A stretch of DNA of 64,000 bases from Flavobacterium swingsii (GCF_900111965.1 NZ_FOJT01000001.1:1-64000); one strand, 5' to 3'. Shown: positions 9,248 through 17,168, counted from the stretch's first letter. Notes: generated by a model not told the origin, from the sequence alone. A program made the numbers and translations.

Positions 9248-9961
9248 ATGATGAACAAAATAATTATTGCACTATTATCTATCACAATGCTTACTTCTTG
9301 TGGTGACGAAAAAAAATCGGAAAACACCTTAGAAATCACAGGGAATATAAAAGGTCTTAAAAAAGGGAAATTATACATTCAGAGAGTACAAGACTCTACA
9401 CTGGTTGTTCTTGACAGTATTATTATAAACGGAAAATCTACTTTCGAAAGTACAATAAAACTAGATTCGCCAGAAATGTTATATCTATATGTTGATCGTG
9501 GTGTTTCAAATTCAATCGATAATAATCTGTTGTTCTTTGCAGAACCTGGAAAAATGAATATTGATACTGATTTAGAATTTTTCTTAGCCAAAGCTAAAAT
9601 CACTGGTTCAAAAAACCAAGAACTTTATGAGCAATACAAAGACATTATTTCTAAATTTAATGACCAACAATTAGATTATCTAAAAGATGAATTATTAGCA
9701 CTAAAAGCAAAAAAAGATATCTCAGAAGAAAACACTAAAAAACAAGATGCTCTTTTAAAACGTAGGTATTTATATGCTGGAAACTTTGCCTTAACAAATG
9801 CGAATTACGAAGTGGCACCTTATATCGTTTTGACTGATATTTATGATATTAATATTAAATATCTAGATACAATTGCAAAATCGATGTCACCTAAAGTAGC
9901 AAAATCTAAATACGGAAAGAAATTGAATGATTATCTAGCTGAAAGAAAAAAGCAAGAGTAG
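9248..9961 (+). CDS. DUF4369-type lipoprotein without a thioredoxin domain
   Basis: 237 residues. A lipoprotein signal ends at TSC near residue 19. The following beta-rich segment (EITGNIKGLKKGKLYIQRV, then LDSIIINGKSTFE) is typical of the DUF4369 domain, which in Bacteroidota usually precedes a thioredoxin fold in extracytoplasmic redox proteins. Here the C-terminal part is a charged helical region and no CxxC is present, so a redox role is unlikely for this copy. Two ATG codons (9248, 9251) are possible starts. Function unknown. Confidence 0.75.
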   Translation: MMNKIIIALLSITMLTSCGDEKKSENTLEITGNIKGLKKGKLYIQRVQDSTLVVLDSIIINGKSTFESTIKLDSPEMLYLYVDRGVSNSIDNNLLFFAEPGKMNIDTDLEFFLAKAKITGSKNQELYEQYKDIISKFNDQQLDYLKDELLALKAKKDISEENTKKQDALLKRRYLYAGNFALTNANYEVAPYIVLTDIYDINIKYLDTIAKSMSPKVAKSKYGKKLNDYLAERKKQE

Positions 9962-9980
9962 TTTTTTTCTGAACCTTTAT

Positions 9981-10032
9981 AAAAAGGCACAAAGTTCACA
10001 TAATATAGTTTGTGAACTTTGTGCCTTTTTTC
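9981..10032 (+). terminator. Long terminator hairpin, part of a short repeat
   Basis: A perfect 20-bp stem begins AAAAAGGCACAAAG and is mirrored at 10010-10030, followed by a T run. The right arm and the next 25 bases (TTTGTGTATTTTGTGGTTAA) are shared with 61395-61433, so this is also a dispersed repeat. Confidence 0.8.
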
Positions 10033-10093
10033 TTTGTGTATTTTGTGGTTAAATTAAAAAATATTGAAGTTGAACACGAAGGTTTAAAAACAA

Positions 10094-10125
10094 AAAAACC
10101 ATCACAAGTAAATGTGATGGTTTTT
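10094..10125 (-). terminator. Terminator of tRNA-Thr
   Basis: The stem AAAAACCATCACA/TGTGATGGTTTTT lies just downstream of the leftward tRNA gene. T runs on both strands make it usable in both directions. Confidence 0.75.
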
Positions 10126-10133
10126 ACAAAAAG

Positions 10134-10207
10134 AGCCGGCGGAGGGACTCGAACCCACGACCTGCTGATTACAAATCAGCTGCTCTAGCCAACTGAGCTA
10201 CGCTGGC
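10134..10207 (-). tRNA. tRNA-Thr (anticodon UGU)
   Basis: 74-nt cloverleaf: acceptor GCCAGCG/CGCCGGC, D arm GCTC/GAGC, anticodon arm GCTGA-TTTGTAA-TCAGC with anticodon TGT, and T loop TTCGAGT. The discriminator base is U and CCA is not encoded. Two non-Watson-Crick positions are visible, A4-C69 in the acceptor and T50-T64 in the T stem. It reads ACA and, through U34 wobble, other threonine codons. A consensus promoter precedes it and a terminator follows. Confidence 0.97.
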
Positions 10208-10223
10208 GACTTTAATTCTGGTG

Positions 10224-10254
10224 CAAATATAATTCTGAAATTCTAATTTCCAAA
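10224..10254 (-). promoter_or_regulatory. Promoter of tRNA-Thr
   Basis: On the minus strand TTTG (10254-10251), 19 bases, then TATATTTG (10231-10224): a perfect consensus match. The tRNA begins 17 bases downstream of the -7 box. Confidence 0.85.
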
Positions 10255-10286
10255 ATAAATTAGCACTTTTTTGCAATTATTTTTAA

Positions 10287-10553
10287 CTATAATGCGTTGA
10301 TTTTTTCAACCATTTGATTTGCAACTTGTTCCAATTCTACATTGATTTGTTTGAAGTGTGCTTTTTTGTTTTCAACGTTTTTTGCGTTTACTTTTACAAT
10401 TAAAGCATCAAAAGCTGCAATAGCTTGATCGATTAAACCGTTTGTAGCATCTGTAGGTTTTCCTGTAGTTGTCATTTCGTACAAGTAAACTGCTTCAATA
10501 ATATCTCCTAATACGTAGTTGATGTCTTTTTTTAAATTCTTAACGTTTGCCAT
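10287..10553 (-). CDS. Small conserved-looking protein of unknown function
   Basis: 88 residues starting MANVKNLKKDINYVLGDIIE, predicted almost wholly alpha-helical, mildly acidic, with no signal peptide or membrane segment. I do not recognise a family. It has a strong promoter box at 10606-10613 whose sequence and first transcribed bases (TACTTTTGCACCCG) are identical to the distal rRNA-type promoter at 174-181, which suggests high, growth-linked expression. The gene lies between tRNA-Thr and manA, both also leftward. Confidence 0.8.
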   Translation of the reverse strand: MANVKNLKKDINYVLGDIIEAVYLYEMTTTGKPTDATNGLIDQAIAAFDALIVKVNAKNVENKKAHFKQINVELEQVANQMVEKINAL

Positions 10554-10605
10554 TTTATTTTATTTTTGAAATTTTATTATTCTATTGAATGTTATAATTC
10601 GGGTG

Positions 10606-10613
10606 CAAAAGTA
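10606..10613 (-). promoter_or_regulatory. -7 box of the 88-residue protein gene
   Basis: TACTTTTG on the minus strand, followed by CACCCG, is the same 14 bases as at the rRNA-type promoter (181-168). No good -33 box lies 19-21 bases upstream. Confidence 0.6.
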
Positions 10614-10635
10614 CGCATAATCTTTATAATATAGA

Positions 10636-11604
10636 CTATGAAATGTAAATTTCTAATACAGATGCTTTTCCAACCAAAATATAATCCGTAATTACTGCCG
10701 GAAGTAGTACTGTTTCTCCTTTTTTGAATGATTGTTTTTCTTTGTTGTAAACCAAATCGAATTCACCTTCAATACACATAAATACCTTAAATGAGTTTGA
10801 ATTTTCTTTAAAAGTCATTTCTCCATCGAGCGGAATAAAATTAGTCGTGAAATAAGGGCAATTTACCGCTTCATTTGAAGTGTTAGTTGTTTTATTGTAC
10901 TTTTTCTTTACTTCAACTTTATTGTAGTTTATAGCTTCAAGAGCCATACTTATATGTAGCTCTCTTGCATTTCCATTTGCATCTAACCTGTCCCAATCGT
11001 AAACTCGATAGGTAATGTCTGAGGTTTGCTGAATCTCAGCTATAACAATCCCTGCTCCTATGGCATGAATTGTACCTGTTTCAAGAAAAAACACATCTCC
11101 TTTTTTAACTGGAATTTCTTCTAGAATTGTGGTCAATGTTTTATTTTCTAAATGTTGTAAATATTCATCTGATGAGGATCCTTCTTTAAATCCTAAGATT
11201 ACTCTAGCTCCTTCATCGGCTTGCATAACATACCACATTTCGGTTTTTCCGAAGGAATTGTGGCGTTTTTTTGCTAACTCATCATTGGGATGTAGTTGTA
11301 TTGATAAGTCTTCACGAGCATCTAGAAATTTAAATAACAAAGGGAATTGTTTGCCAAATTGCTCGTAAACTTTTTTTCCTAATATTTCTTCAGGATATTT
11401 TTCTAGCAATTCGTTTAGTGTTTTTCCTTCTAGGAAACCATTTTTAATGACACTCACATCTCCTGAAACTGTTGATATTTCCCAACTTTCGCCTGTTGTT
11501 TGTGAGCTAATTTTTTTTCCGAGAATTGATTGTAACTTGATACCTCCCCAAATTCTATCTTTTAGAATGGGTTCGAAAACAAGCGGGTACCAATTTGTAC
11601 TCAT
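10636..11604 (-). CDS. manA: Mannose-6-phosphate isomerase, class I
   Basis: Interconverts mannose-6-phosphate and fructose-6-phosphate, feeding GDP-mannose or mannose use. 322 residues from the ATG at 11604 (MSTNWYPLVFEPILKDR); an in-frame ATG 7 codons upstream adds residues the family lacks. Zinc ligands fit Q103 and H105 (IQLHPND), E122 (KTEMWYVM) and H180 (ETGTIHAIGAG); the arginine segment TYRVYDWDR follows. It is the short, Bacillus-type class I form. The next upstream gene, bcp, is 230 bp away with repeats between, so it is probably separately transcribed. Confidence 0.93.
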   Translation of the reverse strand: MSTNWYPLVFEPILKDRIWGGIKLQSILGKKISSQTTGESWEISTVSGDVSVIKNGFLEGKTLNELLEKYPEEILGKKVYEQFGKQFPLLFKFLDAREDLSIQLHPNDELAKKRHNSFGKTEMWYVMQADEGARVILGFKEGSSSDEYLQHLENKTLTTILEEIPVKKGDVFFLETGTIHAIGAGIVIAEIQQTSDITYRVYDWDRLDANGNARELHISMALEAINYNKVEVKKKYNKTTNTSNEAVNCPYFTTNFIPLDGEMTFKENSNSFKVFMCIEGEFDLVYNKEKQSFKKGETVLLPAVITDYILVGKASVLEIYIS

Positions 11605-11648
11605 ATTTATAATATTATTGTGCAAAAATGCAAAAAATTATTCAATTA

Positions 11649-11686
11649 TCCCGAAAATTCGGGACTGATATCCCGAATTTTCGGGA
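11649..11686. repeat. Perfect inverted repeat, two nested hairpins
   Basis: TCCCGAAAATTCGGGA (11649-11664) and its exact reverse complement (11671-11686) are separated by CTGATA. Each arm is itself a near-palindrome. No T run follows on either strand. It lies in the bcp-manA spacer next to a core-only copy of the modular repeat. Confidence 0.8.
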
Positions 11687-11695
11687 GTGAAAATA

Positions 11696-11727
11696 CTTTT
11701 TTGAGGTTTTTCTACGAAAAAAGATTA
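11696..11727 (+). repeat. Core-only copy of the modular repeat
   Basis: The segment CTTTTTTGAGGTTTTTCTAC and its continuation CGAAAAAAGATTA match the central hairpin of copy 2 (4019-4106, minus strand) with very few changes. The conserved left and right modules are absent. This suggests the core can move or persist on its own. Confidence 0.6.
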
Positions 11728-11834
11728 CTTCACTTAACATTAATTTCAATTGGAGTTCAGTGAACTTCGTTCGCAATGACAGCAGGAAATAGGATTACCT
11801 AGAAAGCTCAAGCAATTACACTACTAAAAAATAT

Positions 11835-12293
11835 TTATTTTAGTTTTTGGATTGCTTCGAGCGATTTGGGTATGTGTTGGCTAGCGTCCATGCTGTTGTA
11901 AACCATTTTTACGATGCCTTTTATATCTATTACATAGGTTACTCTTCCCGGAATTAGTCCTAACATGACACTAGGTACCCCAAAAAGTTTTCGGATACTT
12001 TTGTCGCTGTCTGACAATAGAATATAGGGCAATTTGTGATTTTGCGCGAATTTTTTGTGCGATTTTGTACTGTCACCACTTATCCCGATGACTTCGGCTC
12101 CCGCATTTTTTATGTCTTCATATTCATCTCTAAACGAACAGGCTTGTCTTGTGCAACCTGGTGTTTCGTCTTTTGGGTAAAAATATATTACTAATATTTT
12201 TTTGTACAGTACAGATTCAATATAAAAATCGTTTCCGTCTTGGTCTTTTGCTCCAAATATGGGCATTTTATCTCCTACTTTTAGTATTTCCAT
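11835..12293 (-). CDS. bcp: Thioredoxin-dependent peroxiredoxin, Bcp/PrxQ type
   Basis: Reduces hydrogen peroxide and organic peroxides using thioredoxin, in the cytoplasm. 152 residues with the active-site motif TPGCTRQACSFRD: peroxidatic C47 and resolving C52, the five-residue spacing typical of Bcp. The start overlaps the queD stop by one base (TAATG), so it is probably translated by coupling in a queD-bcp operon. Confidence 0.95.
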   Translation of the reverse strand: MEILKVGDKMPIFGAKDQDGNDFYIESVLYKKILVIYFYPKDETPGCTRQACSFRDEYEDIKNAGAEVIGISGDSTKSHKKFAQNHKLPYILLSDSDKSIRKLFGVPSVMLGLIPGRVTYVIDIKGIVKMVYNSMDASQHIPKSLEAIQKLK

Positions 12294-12703
12294 TATTCTC
12301 CTTTGTAGGTTACAAAATTGCGTGGTGTTTCGTATAATATTACTTCTAAATCCATTTCTGGGTTGATTTTTTTTCGAATTTTATTCCAAATCACGACTAC
12401 TATATTTTCGGCAGTTGGATTTAAATCTTCAAATTCTGACACGTCGAGATTTAAGTTCTTGTGGTCAAATTTATCTTCTATCTCTTCTTTTATGATCTCT
12501 GAAAGCAATTTTACATCCATTACATAACCTGTTTCTGGGTCTATTTCGCCCGTAACACTTACGGTTAGGTCGTAATTATGTCCGTGAAAATTTGGATTGT
12601 TGCATTTTCCGAAAACGGCATCATTTTTTTCGAAAGTCCAATCTTTTCGATACAAACGATGAGCTGCATTAAAATGTGCTTTTCTGCTTATGGTTACTTT
12701 CAT
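12293..12703 (-). CDS. queD: 6-carboxytetrahydropterin synthase / PTPS family
   Basis: 136 residues. The QueD/PTPS family converts 7,8-dihydroneopterin triphosphate, in bacteria mostly to 6-carboxytetrahydropterin for queuosine. Zinc histidines fit H15 (FNAAHRLY), H40 and H42 (NFHGHNY); the catalytic cysteine fits C34 (GKCNNP), and FDHKNLN and LYETPRNFVTY follow. The CxxxxxHGH pattern favours QueD over folate-pathway variants, but assignment within the family is by inference. First gene of a two-gene unit with bcp. Confidence 0.88.
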   Translation of the reverse strand: MKVTISRKAHFNAAHRLYRKDWTFEKNDAVFGKCNNPNFHGHNYDLTVSVTGEIDPETGYVMDVKLLSEIIKEEIEDKFDHKNLNLDVSEFEDLNPTAENIVVVIWNKIRKKINPEMDLEVILYETPRNFVTYKGE

Positions 12704-12707
12704 TCAA

Positions 12708-12737
12708 TTTTAGATTTTAGACTTTAGATTTTAGATT
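12708..12737. repeat. Heptamer tandem repeat
   Basis: About four copies of TTTAGAT (one TTTAGAC) lie in the idi-queD spacer immediately upstream of queD. Simple heptamer repeats can vary in copy number and here would change promoter or leader spacing; that consequence is inference. Confidence 0.7.
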
Positions 12738-12768
12738 TCTTACTGCGAAACCTAATACCTTTTAATCT

Positions 12769-13296
12769 CTATAGTTTATGATCTTCTAGGTAATGGTAAA
12801 ATTCGTCGAAAATGATTTTGAACCAAACGGTATAAATATCTGGATTTAGATTCATATCCTTTTTAATGTTTTCGATACTCATCCATTTCCAACTTTCTAC
12901 CTCATCGTTATTTATGATTGGTTCTTCGTTATAATAACCTATCATAACGTGATCTAGCTCATGCTCCGTAAGTCCATTATCGAAAGGTGCTTTGTATATA
13001 AAATGGAATAATTCTTTTAGTTGGGTTACAAAACCCATTTCTTCTTGCAAACGACGTGTTCCTGCCTGAATATTTGTTTCGTCTTCTCGCTGGTGACTGC
13101 AACAGGTATTTGTCCATAATAACGGAGAATGATACTTGTGGTGTGCACGTTGTTGCAACATGATTTCGTTCTTGCTATTTAGCACAAAAACGGAAAAAGC
13201 ACGATGCAAAACTGCTTTTTCGTGTGCTTCGAGTTTTGGCATTAGCCCGATTACCTCATCTTTTTCGTTTACTAAGATTACCTTTTCTTCTGTCAT
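12769..13296 (-). CDS. idi: Isopentenyl-diphosphate delta-isomerase, type 1
   Basis: Nudix-fold enzyme interconverting isopentenyl and dimethylallyl diphosphate in isoprenoid synthesis. 175 residues. Visible motifs: LQQRAHHKYHSPLLWTNTC with the catalytic cysteine in NTCCSH, the Nudix-like segment RRLQEEMGF, and the acidic ENIKKDMNLNP region. Start MTEEKVILVNEKDEVIGL at 13296. Leftward, 65 bp upstream of queD. Confidence 0.94.
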   Translation of the reverse strand: MTEEKVILVNEKDEVIGLMPKLEAHEKAVLHRAFSVFVLNSKNEIMLQQRAHHKYHSPLLWTNTCCSHQREDETNIQAGTRRLQEEMGFVTQLKELFHFIYKAPFDNGLTEHELDHVMIGYYNEEPIINNDEVESWKWMSIENIKKDMNLNPDIYTVWFKIIFDEFYHYLEDHKL

Positions 13297-13421
13297 ACTT
13301 TTTTATTGCGTTGTAAAAATACAAAAAAAGAAGGGATTTTATAAAGGATTTTGAGTTTATGATAAGTTTAACTAGTGTTTGATATTTGGAATTATTTTAC
13401 CGCAAAATAAAAGCATCTTTT

Positions 13422-13492
13422 TGTCATTCCGACGAAAGAGGAATCTCATAATCCAAATAACTTGATGAGATTCCTCCTTCGTCGGAATGACA
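13422..13492. repeat. Large inverted repeat with 28-base arms
   Basis: Arms 13422-13449 and 13465-13492 are complementary with one mismatch and begin TGTCATTCCGACGAA. The loop is 15 bases. Such TCATTCCGACGAAG-type hairpins are, to my knowledge, common intergenic repeats in flavobacterial genomes. No coding content. Confidence 0.8.
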
Positions 13493-13512
13493 GTTCTGGG
13501 AAAATAACTCAC

Positions 13513-13541
13513 AAAAAAAGTCCCGATTACTCGGGACTTTC
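13513..13541 (-). terminator. Terminator of rpsA
   Basis: On the minus strand the stem AAAGTCCCGA/TCGGGACTTT is followed by a T run, 23 bp past the rpsA stop. Confidence 0.85.
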
Positions 13542-13563
13542 TATATTCAAAAAAACTAGAAAA

Positions 13564-15354
13564 TTATTTTTTCTCTGATTTTTCCATTTTAGCTTTCAAA
13601 GCAGCCAATACATCATTATTATCTCCTAACGTTGCAGCAGCTGCATTGTTGTTAGATGAAGATGTGTTAGAGTTAGAATTGTTATCTGAAGCTGTTTTCA
13701 CATTTTTCTCTTCTTCCTCACGGAAAATAGCAGTATGTGAAGCTACAACTCTTTTAAATTCTTTATTGAATTCGATAACTTTGAAGTCAGCAGTATCGCC
13801 TTTTTTCAATTTCTTACCATCTTCTTTTTCAAGGTGACGTGTAGGAATAAAAGCAACAACATCATCTCCAAAATCTACAGTAGCACCTTTTTCAACGATT
13901 TCAGCGATTTCACCGTTATGGATAGTTCCAACAGCAAAAGCAGCTTCATGTTTGTCCCAAGGATTTGCAGTAGTTTGTTTGTGACCTAAAGATAGTTTAC
14001 GAGCATCTACATCAAGTTCTAGAACTACGATGTCTAATTTTTCACCTACAGTGATAAATTCTGATGGATGCTTGATTTTTTTAGTCCAAGATAAATCTGA
14101 AATATAAACCAATCCGTCGATTCCTTCTTCTAATTCTACGAAAATTCCGAAGTTTGTAAAGTTTCTAACTGTACCTGTATGTTTAGAACCTACTGGGTAT
14201 TTAGAAGTAATATCTGTCCATGGATCTTGCGTCATTTGCTTGATACCAAGAGACATTTTACGTTCGCTTCTGTCAAGAGTTAAGATAACACCTTCAACGA
14301 TATCACCAACTTTTACGAAATCTTGAGCAGAACGCAAGTGCGTAGACCATGACATTTCAGAAACGTGAATTAAACCTTCAACACCTTCAGCAACTTCGAT
14401 AAATGCACCGTAATCAGCGATTACAACTACTTTACCTTTTACTTTGTCTCCAATTGCTAAGTTAGCATCTAGAGCATCCCATGGGTGAGCGTTTAATTGT
14501 TTTAATCCTAATTGAATTCTTGTTTTCTCATCATCGAAATCAAGGATTACAACATTTAATTTTTGATCTAATTCAAGAACTTCACTTGGATGGTTAATTC
14601 TAGACCAAGAAAGGTCAGTAATGTGAATTAATCCATCAACTCCACCTAAATCAATAAACACACCATAAGAAGTAATGTTTTTAACAACACCTTCTAATAC
14701 TTGTCCTTTTTGTAATTGACCGATGATTTCTTTTTTCTGAACTTCGATATCCGCTTCGATAAGCGCTTTATGAGAAACAACAACATTCTTGAATTCGTGG
14801 TTGATTTTCACAACTTTAAATTCCATCATTTTGTTTACATACTGATCGTAATCTCTAATTGGTTTCACATCGATTTGAGATCCTGGTAAGAAAGCTTCAA
14901 TACCAAAAACGTCAACGATCATACCACCTTTAGTTCTACATTTAACAAAACCGTTTACAATTTCTCCAGTTTCATTTGCAGAAATTACTCTATCCCATGC
15001 TTTGATAGTACGAGCTTTTCTGTGAGATAAAACAAGTTGTCCAGTTTTGTCTTCACGAATGTCGATTAAAACTTCAACTTTATCACCTACTTTAAGTGAT
15101 GGATTGTAACGGAATTCGTTCAAAGAAATAACACCTTCAGATTTAGCGTTGATATCAACGATAACGTCTCTGTCAGTAATTCTAACAACTACACCTTCTA
15201 CAACTTCCTCTTGATCCGTTGCGATAAATGTTTTTGCTACTAATTCTTCGAATTCTCTTAAGTTTGCTGCATCAACTGGATCTATTCCTTCAGAATAATT
15301 GTGCCAGTTAAAATCTGCTAAAAACTGTTCTTGTGATTTTAATGTTTCAGACAT
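13564..15354 (-). CDS. rpsA: 30S ribosomal protein S1
   Basis: 596 residues from the ATG at 15354 (MSETLKSQEQFLADF); the frame extends 19 codons further but those residues are not family-like and lie in the leader. The protein contains about six S1 RNA-binding repeats, seen as recurring GxVxxITxYGxFVxL-like units such as VVKNITSYGVFIDLGGVDGL, and ends in a low-complexity Asn/Ser/Ala tail. S1 recruits mRNA to the ribosome; in Bacteroidota, which lack strong Shine-Dalgarno sequences, it may be especially important (inference). A perfect rRNA-like promoter lies 118 bp upstream, leaving a long leader by local standards. Confidence 0.96.
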   Translation of the reverse strand: MSETLKSQEQFLADFNWHNYSEGIDPVDAANLREFEELVAKTFIATDQEEVVEGVVVRITDRDVIVDINAKSEGVISLNEFRYNPSLKVGDKVEVLIDIREDKTGQLVLSHRKARTIKAWDRVISANETGEIVNGFVKCRTKGGMIVDVFGIEAFLPGSQIDVKPIRDYDQYVNKMMEFKVVKINHEFKNVVVSHKALIEADIEVQKKEIIGQLQKGQVLEGVVKNITSYGVFIDLGGVDGLIHITDLSWSRINHPSEVLELDQKLNVVILDFDDEKTRIQLGLKQLNAHPWDALDANLAIGDKVKGKVVVIADYGAFIEVAEGVEGLIHVSEMSWSTHLRSAQDFVKVGDIVEGVILTLDRSERKMSLGIKQMTQDPWTDITSKYPVGSKHTGTVRNFTNFGIFVELEEGIDGLVYISDLSWTKKIKHPSEFITVGEKLDIVVLELDVDARKLSLGHKQTTANPWDKHEAAFAVGTIHNGEIAEIVEKGATVDFGDDVVAFIPTRHLEKEDGKKLKKGDTADFKVIEFNKEFKRVVASHTAIFREEEEKNVKTASDNNSNSNTSSSNNNAAAATLGDNNDVLAALKAKMEKSEKK

Positions 15355-15471
15355 GCTGATAAAAATTTGTATTTTGTTTTTCGTGGGTTTCTTTACGCGA
15401 TAGAAAAACAAAAGTGTTTTACATATAAATTTTTAATTTCCAAACGAAACCCTACTCTGCATTTTGGACTG

Positions 15472-15502
15472 CAAAAGTACTATTTTTTTATTTAATTGCA
15501 AA
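15472..15502 (-). promoter_or_regulatory. Promoter of rpsA
   Basis: On the minus strand TTTG (15502-15499), 19 bases, then TACTTTTG (15479-15472) followed by CA: a perfect consensus with the same -7 box as the distal rRNA-type promoter. Confidence 0.85.
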
Positions 15503-15572
15503 TAGTTGACCAACTTATTATTAGGAGCAAGAAACTGTTCGCTTTTTAGGAAACATTCTCCCGCTTTCGCCT

Positions 15573-15642
15573 ATATCTTTTTGTTTTATGCTTCGACAAT
15601 CCCGATAGCTATCGGGACAGCATGACAAAACAAAAAGGATAT
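15573..15642. repeat. Imperfect inverted repeat with an inner palindrome
   Basis: Outer arms start ATATCTTTTTGTTTT and end AAAACAAAAAGGATAT. The inner stem CCCGATAGCTATCGGG is a perfect 16-bp palindrome. No gene lies between 15412 and 15830; this and the next hairpin fill most of that gap. Confidence 0.75.
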
Positions 15643-15697
15643 TTGGCTCTATCGGGGCTATACAGCTTGTTAGTTTTTCTTAAGTAACGAAAAATCG

Positions 15698-15750
15698 GTC
15701 TCATTCTACACCTGACAGGTTTTAAAAACCTGTCAGGTGTAGAATGAGAC
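15698..15750. repeat. Perfect inverted repeat with 26-base arms
   Basis: Arms 15698-15723 and 15725-15750 are exact complements around one unpaired base; each contains CACCTGACAGGTTTT or its complement. The dyad has no T tail and is much longer than a typical terminator. It resembles dispersed repeats known to me in flavobacteria. Confidence 0.85.
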
Positions 15751-15772
15751 ATTACACTTTTTCAGAAAGCAA

Positions 15773-15804
15773 AAAACCTTTCAGTGTTTGAAAACTGAAA
15801 GGTT
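15773..15804 (-). terminator. Terminator of the nucleoside transporter gene
   Basis: The stem AAACCTTTCAGT/ACTGAAAGGTTT with an 8-base loop is followed on the minus strand by a T-rich run, 27 bp past the stop. Confidence 0.8.
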
Positions 15805-15830
15805 TGAATTATATTTTATTTTAAATAATC

Positions 15831-17084
15831 TTAGTGCACAATACTTTCCACATCTTTTGGGTTGTGTTTGTGCTTAAATAAAACTGCGAAAGCTATAGCA
15901 ACTACAAGAGCATATCCTGCGAAAGCAAGCCAAATGTTGTGCCAATCTCTTTGTCCGTTAATTGTAAAATATTTATCAATTACAAATCCGCTAATTATTC
16001 CGCCAAAAAAAGCACCAAAACCATTAGACATCATCATAAATAATCCTTGAGCCGAAGAACGCATTTTAGAATCGGTTGTAGTTTCTACAAATAATGAACC
16101 TGAAATATTAAAGAAATCGAATGCCATTCCGTACACAACACAAGACATAATAATCATCCACAAACCATCTGTTGGATTTCCGTAAGCAAATAATCCGAAA
16201 CGCAAAACCCAAGCCAACATACTAATTAACATCACTTGTTTGATACCAAAACGCTTTAAGAAAAACGGAATGGCAAGAATAAACAAGGTTTCAGATATTT
16301 GAGAAATCGACATAATTATAGTCGAATATTTAACTACGAATGAATCGGCATATTGAGGAACTTTAGCAAATTCCGATAAATAAGTATCTCCGTACATATT
16401 AGTTAATTGCAAAGCACCTCCTAAAAACATAGAGAAAATAAAAAACAATGCCATTTTGTATGTTCCAAATAACTTGAATGCATCTAATCCTAATTTTTTA
16501 AGAAATGAATCGCTTTCAGAGATTAATTTTTGCGGTGGACATTTAGGCAATGTGAATGAGTAAATTCCTAAAACCATTGCAGCAAAAGCAGAAATGTAAA
16601 ACATATTTACAGATGCTTTATTTCCTGATAAATTTGTTAACCACATCGCAGCAATAAAACCTATTGTTCCCCAAACTCTAATTGGTGGAAAAACTTTTAC
16701 GACGTCATATTTATTGTCTTTAAGAATATTGTATGCTACCGAATTAGATAATGAAATCGTTGGCATATAACACATCATAGCGGCAAAAATAACCCAATAA
16801 AAACTAGTTGGATTCTCAACTTGAGGTAAATAAGCAATCGCTAAACCACCTAAAATGTGAAGTATTCCGTATAATTTTTCGGCATTTATCCATTTATCGG
16901 CTATAATACCAGTAAGTGCTGGCATAAGAATAGAAGAAAGTCCTAAAGTAGAAAATATAGCTCCAAACTCTGCTCCGCTCCATTGTTTTGTAGCAAACCA
17001 ATAGTTTCCAACCGTAATTAACCAAGCTCCCCAAACAAAAAACTGGAGAAAACTCATGATTGTTAATCTATTTTTTATGTTCAT
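15831..17084 (-). CDS. MFS transporter, nucleoside:H+ symporter (NupG/XapB) type
   Basis: 417 residues with about 12 hydrophobic segments. The N-terminus RLTIMSFLQFFVWGAWLITV, the segment FPPIRVWGTIGFIAA and the C-terminal FMMMSNGFGAFFGG resemble the nucleoside:H+ symporter family, which imports nucleosides across the inner membrane. Its position next to cmk (CMP/dCMP kinase) is compatible with nucleoside salvage but the spacing (84 bp) does not prove an operon. Exact substrate is not readable. Confidence 0.8.
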   Translation of the reverse strand: MNIKNRLTIMSFLQFFVWGAWLITVGNYWFATKQWSGAEFGAIFSTLGLSSILMPALTGIIADKWINAEKLYGILHILGGLAIAYLPQVENPTSFYWVIFAAMMCYMPTISLSNSVAYNILKDNKYDVVKVFPPIRVWGTIGFIAAMWLTNLSGNKASVNMFYISAFAAMVLGIYSFTLPKCPPQKLISESDSFLKKLGLDAFKLFGTYKMALFFIFSMFLGGALQLTNMYGDTYLSEFAKVPQYADSFVVKYSTIIMSISQISETLFILAIPFFLKRFGIKQVMLISMLAWVLRFGLFAYGNPTDGLWMIIMSCVVYGMAFDFFNISGSLFVETTTDSKMRSSAQGLFMMMSNGFGAFFGGIISGFVIDKYFTINGQRDWHNIWLAFAGYALVVAIAFAVLFKHKHNPKDVESIVH

Positions 17085-17168
17085 TTTTTAGTTTTTAAAT
17101 TCGGTTAAGTATTTTTTTTTTTAGAATCGTAAAACTAACATAAAAAATAACTTTACAAATAAATTTTT

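Noticed and set aside
12708-12737. CRISPR-like direct repeats
   Set aside because: Units of seven bases with no spacers and no cas genes in the window; simple tandem repeat only.
15355-15411. 19-codon N-terminal extension of rpsA
   Set aside because: Lysine/threonine-rich leader sequence not shared by S1 proteins; MSETLKSQEQ is the natural start.
15573-15750. Insertion sequence between rpsA and the nucleoside transporter gene
   Set aside because: There are inverted repeats but no transposase frame and no clear target duplication.
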